64,000 nt of DNA, from NCBI GenBank assembly GCA_014268975.2, contig CP077096.1:1448501-1512500 (forward strand), written 5' to 3'. Below, piece by piece: positions 57,271 through 64,000 of this stretch. Origin of the DNA: Pseudomonas wayambapalatensis (GTDB taxonomy: Bacteria; Pseudomonadota; Gammaproteobacteria; Pseudomonadales; Pseudomonadaceae). Made by a program: the position numbers and the translations under genes. Each line of letters starts with the position of its first letter. The first letter of the stretch is position 1. Below the pieces are notes generated by a model. That model had not been told where the DNA came from. It searched no databases and saw nothing but the letters and a program-made list of their open reading frames with translations.

Positions 57271-57404
57271 GTGCCGACGGACTGGCACAGGCTTTCAAGG
57301 ATGATCGCCAAGGACATCGCAGGATGCGATTCATCAGGATGATGAATGGGACAAGCAGGGACTACGGAAAAAAATGTGGGCGGGTCAAACCGCCCCTTTT
57401 TTTT
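57271..57404 (+). ncRNA. rsmZ: Small regulatory RNA RsmZ
   Basis: An RNA of about 134 bases that sequesters RsmA/RsmE translational repressors under Gac control. Eight GGA triplets are present (57279, 57299, 57312, 57322, 57337, 57349, 57359, 57366). Three sit in hairpin loops: GTGCC/GGCAC with loop GACGGACT, ATCGC/GCGAT with loop AGGAT, and TTCATC/GATGAA with loop AGGAT. The RNA ends in a terminator, GGGCGG (57378) with CCGCCC (57390) plus T8. The location between rpoS and fdxA is the conserved site of rsmZ in Pseudomonas. The start is estimated from the promoter. Confidence 0.93.
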
Positions 57405-57454
57405 GCCTACGATTTCTCCTCGCCCGGGCTTGCATGAGCCCGAATGCCAGGCAC

Positions 57455-57480
57455 AAAAAAGGCCCTTGCGGGCCTTTTTT
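57455..57480 (-). terminator. fdxA terminator (bidirectional)
   Basis: AAAAAAGGCCC and GGGCCTTTTTT around TTGC form a symmetric terminator. On the minus strand it follows the fdxA stop by 13 bases; on the plus strand it backs up the rsmZ terminator. Confidence 0.88.
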
Positions 57481-57493
57481 GTCACTGCAGTGG

Positions 57494-57817
57494 TCAGCGC
57501 TCCAGATCAGCGATCTTGCCTGGCTTGCCATCCCACTCTTCAGCGTCCGGCAGGGCATCCTTACGCTCGGTGATATTCGGCCAGATCTCAGCCAGCTCGG
57601 CGTTGAGCTCGAGGAAGTTCTCCATCCCCGCAGGCACTTCGTCCTCCGAGAAAATGGCCTGTGCCGGGCACTCAGGCTCGCACAGCGCACAGTCGATGCA
57701 CTCGTCCGGGTGAATGACCAGGAAGTTCGGGCCTTCGTAGAAGCAGTCCACCGGACAGACTTCCACGCAGTCGGTGTACTTGCATTTGATGCAGTTGTCG
57801 GTGACGACGAAGGTCAT
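57494..57817 (-). CDS. fdxA: 7Fe ferredoxin FdxA
   Basis: A 107-residue ferredoxin with one 3Fe-4S and one 4Fe-4S cluster. Ligand cysteines are in [17 protein letters not shown] and in [13 protein letters not shown]; Tyr in the CKYTDC position fits the 3Fe-type site. The start [14 protein letters not shown] at 57817 is the family start; a longer frame upstream is not used. It lies downstream of mutS on the same strand, as in other pseudomonads. Confidence 0.95.
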   Translation of the reverse strand: MTFVVTDNCIKCKYTDCVEVCPVDCFYEGPNFLVIHPDECIDCALCEPECPAQAIFSEDEVPAGMENFLELNAELAEIWPNITERKDALPDAEEWDGKPGKIADLER

Positions 57818-57953
57818 TTCTAATTTTCTCCTCAGGCGACGGCAGCGTGCCCTTCCTTCCAGGGCAGCGCGGTTCACGTTGGCTGCAGGCCAGGCTAATA
57901 ACCTGCAGCTCCGGCAAACCGCGGCGGATTCTACCAGCTTGCGCGGCTGGCCG

Positions 57954-60524
57954 TTATAACAGGTTCTTCAGTTGATATAGCATTTCGATAGCTTGACGCG
58001 GTGTCATGTCGTCCAACGCCAGCTTGCCCAGCTTCTCGATGGCCGGGTGTGGCAGGCTGGCGAACAGGTCGCTCTGGTGTGGCACCTGCGGTTCGCCCTT
58101 GGCCTTGGTCACCGGCGCCTCGTGGGGCAGGCTGGCCTTTTCCAGGCGGCCGAGGTGCTCACGGGCGCGCAGGATGACTTGCGACGGCACACCCGCCAGT
58201 TGCGCCACCGCCAGGCCATAACTCTGGCTGGCAGGGCCTGGCAGCACATGGTGCAGGAACACGATGCGCTCGTTGTGCTCGGTGGCGTTCAGGTGCACGT
58301 TGGCCACCAGTGGCTCGCTCTCCGGCAGTACGGTCAACTCGAAGTAGTGGGTGGCGAACAGGGTGTAGGCGCGCAACTGTGCGAGACGTTCGGCGGCGGC
58401 CCAGGCCAGCGACAGGCCGTCGAAGGTACTGGTGCCGCGGCCGACCTCGTCCATCAGCACCAGGCTGCGATCGGTGGCATTGTGCAGGATGTTCGCGGTT
58501 TCGCTCATCTCCACCATGAAGGTCGAGCGGCCGCCGGCCAGGTCGTCGCTGGAACCGATGCGGGTGAAGATGCGGTCCACCAGCGACAGCTCACAGCGCG
58601 CTGCAGGCACGAAGCTGCCGATATGCGCCATCAGTACGATCAACGCAGTCTGGCGCATGTAGGTAGATTTACCGCCCATGTTCGGGCCGGTAATGATCAG
58701 CATGCGGGTGCTGTTGTCCAGGCCCAGGTCGTTGGCCACGAACGGCGTGGTCAGCACCTGCTCGACCACCGGATGGCGGCCCTGCTCGATACGCAGGCAC
58801 GGCTCGTCGACGAAGCTTGGGCAGTTCAGGTCCAAGGTCAGGGCTCGCTCGGCGAGGTTGCTCAGCACGTCCAGCTCGGCCAGGGCCGCAGCGCTGTCCT
58901 GCAACGGCGCAAGGTGGCTGATCAAGGTCTCGAGCAGCGCGTCGTAGAGCATTTTCTCCCGGGCCAGGGCGCGACTCTTGGCCGACAACGCCTTGTCTTC
59001 GAACGCCTTGAGTTCAGGCGTGATGAAGCGCTCGGCGCCCTTGAGCGTCTGGCGGCGGATGTAGTCGCCCGGCGCTTGCTCGGCCTGTTTGGTTGGCAAC
59101 TCGATGAAATAGCCGTGCACACGGTTGTAGCCAACCTTGAGGTTGGCAAGCCCGGTACGGGCTTTTTCACGGGCTTCGAGGTCGATCAGGAACTGACCGG
59201 CGTTCTCGCTCATGGCCAGCAGTTCGTCGAGTTCGCTGTCGTACCCGGTCTTGAGCACGCCACCGTCGCGGATCACCGCAGGTGGGTTGTCGATGATTGC
59301 TCGCTCCAGCAGGCTGGCCAGCTCCGGGTAGGTGCCGGTGATGGCCGCCAGGCGGGCCAGGTGGGGCGCTTCGAGCTCGGCCATGGCGTTCTGCAGTTCG
59401 GGCAGGGCGCCAAGGGCATCGCGCAGGCGCGCCAGATCACGTGGGCGAGCGTTACGCAGGCCGATGCGGGCGAGAATCCGCTCGATATCACCGATTTCCT
59501 TGAGCTGCGGCTGCAGCTTCTCGAAACGGTAGCCGTCGAGGAAGCAGCGAATCGAATCCTGACGTGCCTGCAGCACTTTCAGGTCGCGCAGCGGGCGGTT
59601 CAGCCAGCGGCTCAGCAGGCGACTGGCCATGGCAGTCTGGCAGCGGTCGATGACTGACTGCAGCGTATTGTCGCGGCCGCCGGCCAGGTTGATGTCCAGC
59701 TCGAGGTTGCGACGGCTCGCGCCGTCGAGAATCACCGTGTCGTCCATGCGCTCATGGCGCAGGCTGCGCAGGTGCGGCAGGCTGGTGCGCTGGGTTTCCT
59801 TGGCGTAGGTCAGCAGGCAGCCGGCGGCGCCGATGGCCAGGGTCAGTTTGTCGCAGCCGAAGCCCTTGAGGTCCTGGGTTGCGAACTGTTGGCACAGGCT
59901 CTTGCGCGCCGAGTCACGATCGAAGTCCCACGGCGCCCGACGTCGCGCTCCAGGGCGTTTCTCTGCTGGCAGGCCCTGTGGCCAGTCGTCGGGAATCAGC
60001 AGTTCCACCGGGTTGATGCGCTCGAGTTCGGCGAGCAGGTTTTCCCAGCCCTTGATCTCCTGCACGGTGAAGCTGCCGCTGGTGATGTCCAGCACCGCGA
60101 GGCCGAACAGGCGTTCGTCACCCAGCAGGGCGGCGATCAGGTTGTCGCGGCGCTCGTCGAGCAGCGCCTCGTCGCTGACCGTACCTGGCGTGATGATACG
60201 CACCACCTGGCGCTCGACCGGCCCCTTGCTGGTGGCCGGGTCGCCGATCTGCTCGCAGATCACCACCGACTCACCGAGCTTGACCAGTTTGGCCAGGTAT
60301 CCTTCCAGCGAGTGGAACGGAATCCCGCACATGGGGATCGACTGGCCCGCCGACTGACCGCGCGCGGTCAGGGTGATGTCCAGCAGTTTCGCGGCTTTCT
60401 TCGCATCTTCGTAGAAGATTTCGTAGAAGTCGCCCATGCGGTAGAACATCAGCTGGTCTGGATGCTGGTTTTTCAGCTTCCAGTACTGTTGCATCATCGG
60501 GGTGTGTGCGGAGAGATCAGACAT
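57954..60524 (-). CDS. mutS: DNA mismatch repair protein MutS
   Basis: An 856-residue mismatch-recognition ATPase. The mismatch wedge motif FYE is in [14 protein letters not shown] (Phe33, Glu35). The Walker A motif is [15 protein letters not shown] near residue 615, and Walker B is [16 protein letters not shown]. It is full length, and its promoter side faces the accessory tailocin cluster, a known insertion point between mutS and cinA in Pseudomonas. Confidence 0.97.
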   Translation of the reverse strand: MSDLSAHTPMMQQYWKLKNQHPDQLMFYRMGDFYEIFYEDAKKAAKLLDITLTARGQSAGQSIPMCGIPFHSLEGYLAKLVKLGESVVICEQIGDPATSKGPVERQVVRIITPGTVSDEALLDERRDNLIAALLGDERLFGLAVLDITSGSFTVQEIKGWENLLAELERINPVELLIPDDWPQGLPAEKRPGARRRAPWDFDRDSARKSLCQQFATQDLKGFGCDKLTLAIGAAGCLLTYAKETQRTSLPHLRSLRHERMDDTVILDGASRRNLELDINLAGGRDNTLQSVIDRCQTAMASRLLSRWLNRPLRDLKVLQARQDSIRCFLDGYRFEKLQPQLKEIGDIERILARIGLRNARPRDLARLRDALGALPELQNAMAELEAPHLARLAAITGTYPELASLLERAIIDNPPAVIRDGGVLKTGYDSELDELLAMSENAGQFLIDLEAREKARTGLANLKVGYNRVHGYFIELPTKQAEQAPGDYIRRQTLKGAERFITPELKAFEDKALSAKSRALAREKMLYDALLETLISHLAPLQDSAAALAELDVLSNLAERALTLDLNCPSFVDEPCLRIEQGRHPVVEQVLTTPFVANDLGLDNSTRMLIITGPNMGGKSTYMRQTALIVLMAHIGSFVPAARCELSLVDRIFTRIGSSDDLAGGRSTFMVEMSETANILHNATDRSLVLMDEVGRGTSTFDGLSLAWAAAERLAQLRAYTLFATHYFELTVLPESEPLVANVHLNATEHNERIVFLHHVLPGPASQSYGLAVAQLAGVPSQVILRAREHLGRLEKASLPHEAPVTKAKGEPQVPHQSDLFASLPHPAIEKLGKLALDDMTPRQAIEMLYQLKNLL

Positions 60525-60670
60525 TCAGGGCCTTGAAACAGGTGGTCTGGTGGCAATTTCGAAACCGGCAATGGTACAGGCTTTTTTTACCTGCTGCAGG
60601 ACACAAAGGGCAGGGCATCGCTATGATTGGTCGATTTTCCGGGCAGCCCGAACACCGCGCGAGGAATTCC

Positions 60671-61111
60671 ATGCCAAGGGTGGCGTTCTATCTGATGGTC
60701 GCAGGCTTGAGCCTGCCGTTACCGCTCATGGCGGCTGCACAGTGCCCGTTTCCGCAGGGCATGCAGGCCTCGATAGAGGCTTCGCGGCATGTGGTCCAGG
60801 CACGGGCTGGCGGGACACCGCGGGAACAGTTGCTGCAGGGGATACCGGCTAGGCTGGACGAGCCGACCCGCCAGTTGCTGCGCGAGATCGTGGCCGAAGT
60901 CTATGACAATGAACCGGTGCAGGCCGATGTGTATGCGGCCTACCGCTTCGAGCACTGTTTCCTGTCGCAGCAGCATGCCGATACGGTCGCTGCAATCCAG
61001 TTCAGCGACGCGTTGCCGTTGCTGCGCAAGTGCGAGCAGATCGAGCCCCAGGGCGAGCGTCCGCCTTGTGCGATGCGGGCAGTGCATACGGTGACGGGTA
61101 TCCCTGAATGA
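60671..61111 (+). CDS. Small exported cysteine-containing hypothetical protein
   Basis: A 146-residue protein with a Sec signal (MPRVAFYLMVAGLSLPLPLM, cleavage near AAA-Q) and four cysteines in the mature part (CPFPQG, EHCFLS, LRKCEQ, PPCAMR), enough for two disulfides. The start at 60671 is preceded by GAGGAA; the frame stays open upstream towards mutS but has no signal there. I do not recognise the family. It sits between mutS and the tailocin repressor, transcribed toward it, and may be a core gene or part of the island. Confidence 0.7.
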   Translation: MPRVAFYLMVAGLSLPLPLMAAAQCPFPQGMQASIEASRHVVQARAGGTPREQLLQGIPARLDEPTRQLLREIVAEVYDNEPVQADVYAAYRFEHCFLSQQHADTVAAIQFSDALPLLRKCEQIEPQGERPPCAMRAVHTVTGIPE

Positions 61112-61129
61112 TCGCAGGTTCGGGGTGTG

Positions 61130-61180
61130 TTGCATGCATTTGCATTTCCCATCGATCTGCAGCAATATGCATTTTATGCA
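61130..61180 (+). promoter_or_regulatory. Promoter and TGCAT operators at the tailocin repressor gene
   Basis: Four TGCAT copies occur at 61131, 61135, 61141 and 61168, two of them inside full ATGCAT hexamers (61134-61139, 61167-61172). TTGCAT (61140-61145) with CAATAT (61163-61168), 17 bases apart, is a possible promoter, which would start transcription at or next to the ATG at 61176. The repeats overlap both promoter elements, which suggests autorepression. Confidence 0.5.
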
Positions 61181-61910
61181 AAAGCGCAACGTAGCCACTG
61201 TACTCAGAGAACTGCTCGATCGCCACGGCCTGTCCCCGACGGAGCTGCACCGGCGCACGGGCGTACCGCAATCCACCCTGTCTCGGATCCTTAGCGAGAA
61301 AATTGTCGATCCGTCGGACAAGCATGTCTCCAGAATCGCCGATTACTTCGGCGTGAGCACCGATCAGTTGCGCGGCCGCATAGAGCTGGGGGAGTCCCGC
61401 GAGGCGCAGCCCATGCATGGTCATGTGGACCTGAGCGACATCAGCCTGTGGGACGATGAAACCCCCGTCGAGGATGACGAGGTGTCCGTTCCATTTCTTC
61501 GAGAGGTCGAATTGGCAGCAGGATCAGGAAGATTCGTCATCGAGGAAAGCGAGCGCGCGCGCCTGCGTTTCGGCAAGCGCAGCCTGCGCCACAATGGTGT
61601 GCAGTTCGACCAGGCCAAGTGCGTCACGGTGCGCGGCAACAGCATGCTGCCAGTGCTGCGCGATGGCGCGACGGTCGGCGTCAACACCGGCAAATGTGCC
61701 ATTGGCGATATCATCGATGGCGATCTCTACGCCATCAACCACAATGGCCAGCTGCGGGTGAAGCAGGTCTATCGCCTGCCCACCGGCATACGCCTGCGCA
61801 GCTTCAACCGTGATGAACACCCCGACGAAGACTACAGTTTCCAGCAGATGCAGGAAGAGCAGATCAGCCTGCTCGGGCATGTCTTCTGGTGGGGCATGTA
61901 CGCACGCTGA
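61176..61910 (+). CDS. LexA-like (S24) tailocin repressor, PrtR type
   Basis: A 244-residue repressor with an N-terminal Cro/C1 helix-turn-helix (LSPTELHRRTGVPQSTLSRI, residues 19-38) and a C-terminal S24 autocleavage domain. The catalytic pair is Ser156 in RGNSMLPVLRDG and Lys196 in LRVKQVYR; the Ala-Gly bond at 115-116 in ELAAGSGRF is the probable self-cleavage site. RecA activation after DNA damage should inactivate it and induce the downstream cluster. An in-frame ATG at 61167 is an alternative start. Neither has a good ribosome-binding site. A terminator follows. Confidence 0.88.
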   Translation: MQKRNVATVLRELLDRHGLSPTELHRRTGVPQSTLSRILSEKIVDPSDKHVSRIADYFGVSTDQLRGRIELGESREAQPMHGHVDLSDISLWDDETPVEDDEVSVPFLREVELAAGSGRFVIEESERARLRFGKRSLRHNGVQFDQAKCVTVRGNSMLPVLRDGATVGVNTGKCAIGDIIDGDLYAINHNGQLRVKQVYRLPTGIRLRSFNRDEHPDEDYSFQQMQEEQISLLGHVFWWGMYAR

Positions 61911-61930
61911 CCCGCAAATCCGCTGGATAA

Positions 61931-61953
61931 AAACCCGCTTCGGCGGGTTTTTT
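61931..61953 (+). terminator. Repressor gene terminator
   Basis: AACCCGC and GCGGGTT around TTCG with a following T-run form a canonical intrinsic terminator 20 bases after the repressor stop. Confidence 0.92.
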
Positions 61954-62072
61954 CATGCATACGAAGTATCCCCGCCTCCCGCCTTGCATCCCCCGCCGCC
62001 TCAAACCATACCGGGCCTACAAATTTTTAGGCTCTCTGAAAAGCCCTACACGCCATACCCGACAAGGCCTTC

Positions 62073-62141
62073 ATGCATTTAAGCAACTTCTCATGCATAA
62101 ATATTTTCAAAAATGCATTGACTGCATATGCATCAATGCAT
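62073..62141 (+). promoter_or_regulatory. ATGCAT operator array and candidate tailocin promoter
   Basis: ATGCAT occurs at 62073-62078, 62093-62098 and 62113-62118, exactly 20 bases apart, then at 62128-62133 and 62136-62141, plus a TGCAT at 62123-62127. TTGACT (62118-62123) with TAGCCT (62141-62146) is a 17-base-spaced promoter candidate, and the last four boxes lie in and around it. The same pentamer marks the repressor promoter, so this is the probable operator of the structural operon. Confidence 0.6.
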
Positions 62142-62450
62142 AGCCTGTATCTCAAGCCGGACAGCAACCGGTTGTTACACAGGCAGCGATGAACAGGCCT
62201 TGACTGTTCAGAGGGTTGGCAACTGGCCCGGGTGTGCAGCGTAAAGCACCACGATCAGTTATCCGGCGGGCAGGGGGCCGCGGTCGGAGTCACCAATTTG
62301 AAGCGGAACCGGCCGGTGTCACCAGATGTGACCGACGGTTCGACAACGCATTACTGAAGGGCCTGCACGGACGGGCCTTTTGGAATGCCGCGTTACACGG
62401 CAAGGGATCCACCGGCACTCGTCGGTGGCCATGACACAGGAGACAGGACA

Positions 62451-62774
62451 GTGACGAACGAGCAACAGGCGTTGCTGGAGATGCCGCTCTGGCTGGTGAT
62501 CGTCCTGGCATTGCTGGGAGGGCTTTCCGGTGAGATGTGGCGCGCCGACAAGGCCGGCGCCCGAGGTTGGTCGCTGCTGCGGCGGCTGGCGCTGCGCTCG
62601 GGGGCTTGCATGGTGTGTGGGGTGTCGACAGTGATGCTGCTGTATGCCAGCGGCATGTCGATCTGGAGCGCCAGCGCCTTCGGGTGCCTGACCGCCATGG
62701 CGGGGGCCGATGTAGCCATCGGCCTCTATGAACGCTGGGCAGCCAGGCGCCTTGGTTTGAAGGACGAACGATAG
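62451..62774 (+). CDS. Tailocin holin (PA0614-like)
   Basis: A 107-residue membrane protein starting at GTG (VTNEQQALLEMPLWLVIVLA), with AGGAG 9 bases upstream. Three hydrophobic stretches are visible (about residues 12-28, 48-63 and 66-85), and the block GGLSGEMWRADKAGARGW strongly resembles the R-pyocin holin of P. aeruginosa. It would form inner-membrane lesions that release tailocin particles. An in-frame ATG at 62385 is rejected because it lacks a ribosome-binding site and hydrophobic continuity. Confidence 0.88.
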   Translation: MTNEQQALLEMPLWLVIVLALLGGLSGEMWRADKAGARGWSLLRRLALRSGACMVCGVSTVMLLYASGMSIWSASAFGCLTAMAGADVAIGLYERWAARRLGLKDER

Positions 62775-62785
62775 GAGTGCGGCAC

Positions 62786-63283
62786 ATGAGCGAGCTGGCC
62801 ACCTTGCATGCGGCATTGACCGCAACGATTCGAGAGGCGATTCCGGAACTGGCATCGGTTGATGCCTATACGGAAGCAGGAAATACCCCGGCATTGCCGG
62901 CATTGCGCCATGGCATCGTGCGCATGACTGCCGATGCTGCGCCCAGGGATGGACGCTCGGTGCTGGTCACCACCTTCGAGGCGGACATCACCCCGGATGC
63001 CGCCAACCCCGAGGCACGCCTGCAGGGCAGCGTGCTGGCTGCACAACTGATGGACCTGTTGCGCCAGCAGCTATGGGGGCTCGACTTCGTTGAGCCGAGC
63101 CGCAACGTACGGGCTTTCTTCGCCGGTGCTGGCTGGCGCGTGCGCTGGGACCAGCCAGTGCTGTTGGGCGAACTGCAATGGCATTGGCCCGACCAGCCGC
63201 CGGGCAGCCTCAGGCTGGGCTTCAGTCCAGACACGGGGCCCGGTAATGAAAGCCAGTACATCGCCCCGGAGGACCTGGCATGA
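62786..63283 (+). CDS. R-type tailocin conserved protein (PA0615-like)
   Basis: A 165-residue soluble protein ([20 protein letters not shown]...) that lies between the holin and the spike gene, as PA0615 does in R-pyocin clusters. The N-terminal layout is like small phage tail proteins that act at the tail end, but I do not know its exact role. TAGGAG precedes the ATG at 62786; an in-frame GTG at 62777 overlaps that site and is unlikely. It overlaps the gpV gene by 4 bases. Confidence 0.78.
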   Translation: MSELATLHAALTATIREAIPELASVDAYTEAGNTPALPALRHGIVRMTADAAPRDGRSVLVTTFEADITPDAANPEARLQGSVLAAQLMDLLRQQLWGLDFVEPSRNVRAFFAGAGWRVRWDQPVLLGELQWHWPDQPPGSLRLGFSPDTGPGNESQYIAPEDLA

Positions 63284-63840
63284 GCTATGTCAGTGCCACG
63301 CATGACCGCATGCTCGCCACCCTGGTGATTCCCTGCCGCGTGGTGGCGGTGGACTTGGCCGCTGCGCGGGTCAGGGTGTCCGACGGTGGCGGCTGGACCA
63401 GCGCCTGGGTGCGCTGGCATGCCCAGGCGGCCGGCAAGGCCCGGCACTGGCGGGCGCCCAGCCTGGGTGAGCAGGGTGTGTTGCTCAGCCCCAGTGGCGA
63501 ACCGGCGCAAGGTACTTTTTTTGCCGGGCTGTATGGCAATGCCGGCCTCCCGCCAGACAACCGCGAGCATGCCGAGGTCTGGCGCTTCGAGGACGGCGGT
63601 TCGCTGACCTACGACTGGCAGGCCCGGCGCTATGACATCGAACTACCCAGCGGCAACGCGCGCATCAAGGTCGGTGCCAGCACCCTGGTGGTCAGTGATG
63701 GCGCGATCACCCTCGAGGCCTCGAGCATCACCCTGACCGGCAAGGTCACGGTCAACGGCCCGCTGACTGTCAGCGGCGACATCAACGGCGGCGGGCGGAT
63801 CATCGATACCGCCGGCAACACGCCCAACCACAAACACTGA
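63280..63840 (+). CDS. Baseplate assembly protein V (spike, gpV)
   Basis: A 186-residue trimeric membrane-piercing spike of P2-like contractile tails. The N-terminal OB-fold ([20 protein letters not shown]) is followed by a beta-helical needle ([20 protein letters not shown]) and ends in NHKH; the HxH at residues 184-186 is the site that binds a metal ion at the tip in P2 gpV. It overlaps the upstream gene by ATGA, and a terminator follows its stop by 4 bases. Confidence 0.9.
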   Translation: MSYVSATHDRMLATLVIPCRVVAVDLAAARVRVSDGGGWTSAWVRWHAQAAGKARHWRAPSLGEQGVLLSPSGEPAQGTFFAGLYGNAGLPPDNREHAEVWRFEDGGSLTYDWQARRYDIELPSGNARIKVGASTLVVSDGAITLEASSITLTGKVTVNGPLTVSGDINGGGRIIDTAGNTPNHKH

Positions 63841-63844
63841 ACCC

Positions 63845-63866
63845 AGCCCGCCATCGCGGGCTTTTT
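63845..63866 (+). terminator. Intrinsic terminator inside the tailocin operon
   Basis: AGCCCGC (63845-63851) pairs with GCGGGCT (63856-63862) around CATC, followed by T4. It separates gpV from gpW on the same strand, where a continuous transcript would be expected. Confidence 0.82.
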
Positions 63867-63883
63867 AATGCCAGGAGAACGCA

Positions 63884-63931
63884 ATGGATACCCATCAACG
63901 CGCCCGGGATTTTCCGGGAGACGCGTCATGA
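63884..63931 (+). CDS. 15-codon leader ORF coupled to gpW
   Basis: A short frame encoding MDTHQRARDFPGDAS has an excellent ribosome-binding site (AGGAG, 63872-63876, 7 bases before ATG) and its stop overlaps the gpW start (ATGA). A hairpin, ACGCG-CCCGG (63898-63907) with CCGGG and CGCGT (63914-63918, 63922-63926), covers part of the gpW ribosome-binding site GGGAG (63916-63920). Translation of the leader should open it. The peptide itself resembles nothing I know. Confidence 0.55.
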   Translation: MDTHQRARDFPGDAS

Positions 63932-64000
63932 TCGGCCTGGACCGTCGCACCGGCCTGCCATTGGCCGGGATCGCTCACCTGCGCCAATCCATCGAGGACA
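63928..64000 (+). CDS. Baseplate wedge protein gpW (gp25-like), 5' fragment
   Basis: Only the first 24 codons are in the window: MIGLDRRTGLPLAGIAHLRQ and the next few residues. This is the N-terminus I recognise from P2 gpW/T4 gp25-like baseplate proteins of R-type tailocins (PA0617). The start has GGGAG 7 bases upstream and overlaps the leader ORF stop. The gene continues beyond the right edge, where gpJ, gpI and tail-fibre genes are expected. Confidence 0.82.
   Translation, partial: MIGLDRRTGLPLAGIAHLRQSIED

Larger units (their letters stand above)
61911..62450 (+). other. 540-bp regulatory gap before the tailocin operon
   Basis: No convincing gene is present; an open frame of 72 codons near 62216-62434 has no signal or match. 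It holds the repressor terminator, an array of ATGCAT boxes and a candidate promoter (listed separately), then a long leader of about 300 bases. In the leader, GTCAC-N5-GTGAC (62318-62332) is a dyad and AAGGGCC/GGGCCTT (62357-62379, one mismatch) with T4 is a weak terminator-like hairpin just before the holin gene. No prtN-like activator gene is present. Confidence 0.6.

Noticed and set aside
57993..59657. 554-codon open frame opposite mutS
   Set aside because: Antisense shadow of mutS; no start signals or domain.
62216..62434. 72-codon frame before the holin, considered as a prtN-like activator
   Set aside because: No helix-turn-helix, no ribosome-binding site, and a biased mirror-type composition.
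60525..64000. Search for an attachment site or integrase at the tailocin edge
   Set aside because: No integrase gene and no tRNA or repeated core is visible; tailocins at this site are normally fixed and lack integration functions.

Overview
The window is a stretch of chromosome from a Pseudomonas of the P. putida group. It is GC-rich, carries P. putida-type REP elements, and its gene order (plsB; dapE-ndvB; csdA/dapD; dapC-glnD-map; rpsB through dnaE; accA-tilS-pyrG-kdsA-eno-ftsB-ispD; frmA-fghA-ispF-truD-surE-pcm-nlpD-rpoS-rsmZ-fdxA-mutS) is the conserved core order I know from P. putida and P. aeruginosa. All identifications come from reading the translated sequence and from remembered family knowledge. 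No database search was run.

Layout. 1-4.3 kb (mostly minus strand): the first codons of phaG, a 453-bp non-coding gap, a DUF4197 exported protein, a YbaY-type lipoprotein, a REP pair and plsB. 4.4-10 kb: a cold-shock protein with a structured leader, then on the minus strand ndvB (GH17 plus GT2 glucan synthase), dapE, rlmA and a small hypothetical gene. 10-15 kb: tcdA, then on the minus strand pncA, an ArsC-like gene, dapD, csdA and csdE. 15-17.6 kb is the most variable core interval: a CPA1 antiporter and an astacin-like metalloprotease of lower GC. 17.7-22.4 kb: dapC, glnD and map on the minus strand. 22.6-41 kb: one long co-directional run for translation (rpsB, tsf, frr), UMP kinase, isoprenoid and phospholipid synthesis (uppS, cdsA, dxr), envelope assembly (rseP, bamA, skp), lipid A (lpxD, fabZ, lpxA, lpxB), rnhB and dnaE. 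41-49 kb: accA, tilS, pyrG, kdsA, eno, ftsB, ispD. 49-52 kb: a LysR regulator divergent from the glutathione-dependent formaldehyde pathway (frmA, fghA). 52-57 kb: ispF, truD, surE, pcm, nlpD, rpoS. 57.0-57.5 kb: the small RNA rsmZ with its GacA upstream box. 57.5-60.5 kb: fdxA and mutS on the minus strand.

60.5-64 kb is the accessory part: the start of an R-type tailocin (phage-tail bacteriocin) cluster at the mutS flank. It has a small exported Cys-rich protein, a LexA-like (S24) repressor, a 540-bp regulatory gap, a holin, a PA0615-like tail protein, the gpV spike, a 15-codon leader ORF and the start of gpW (gp25-like baseplate wedge). The cluster runs off the right edge. Its control region is the most interesting part of the window: dense arrays of the hexamer ATGCAT lie at the repressor promoter and in front of the structural operon, three of them exactly 20 bp apart. 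There is also an intrinsic terminator inside the structural operon and a leader ORF coupled to gpW through a hairpin over its ribosome-binding site.

Other unexplained structures are a perfect 24-bp inverted repeat between pcm and nlpD, a terminator whose 3' arm holds the ispF ribosome-binding site, a GGA-loop hairpin in the cold-shock leader, and a very stable hairpin between eno and ftsB. I saw no CRISPR array, no tRNA or rRNA gene and no insertion sequence.
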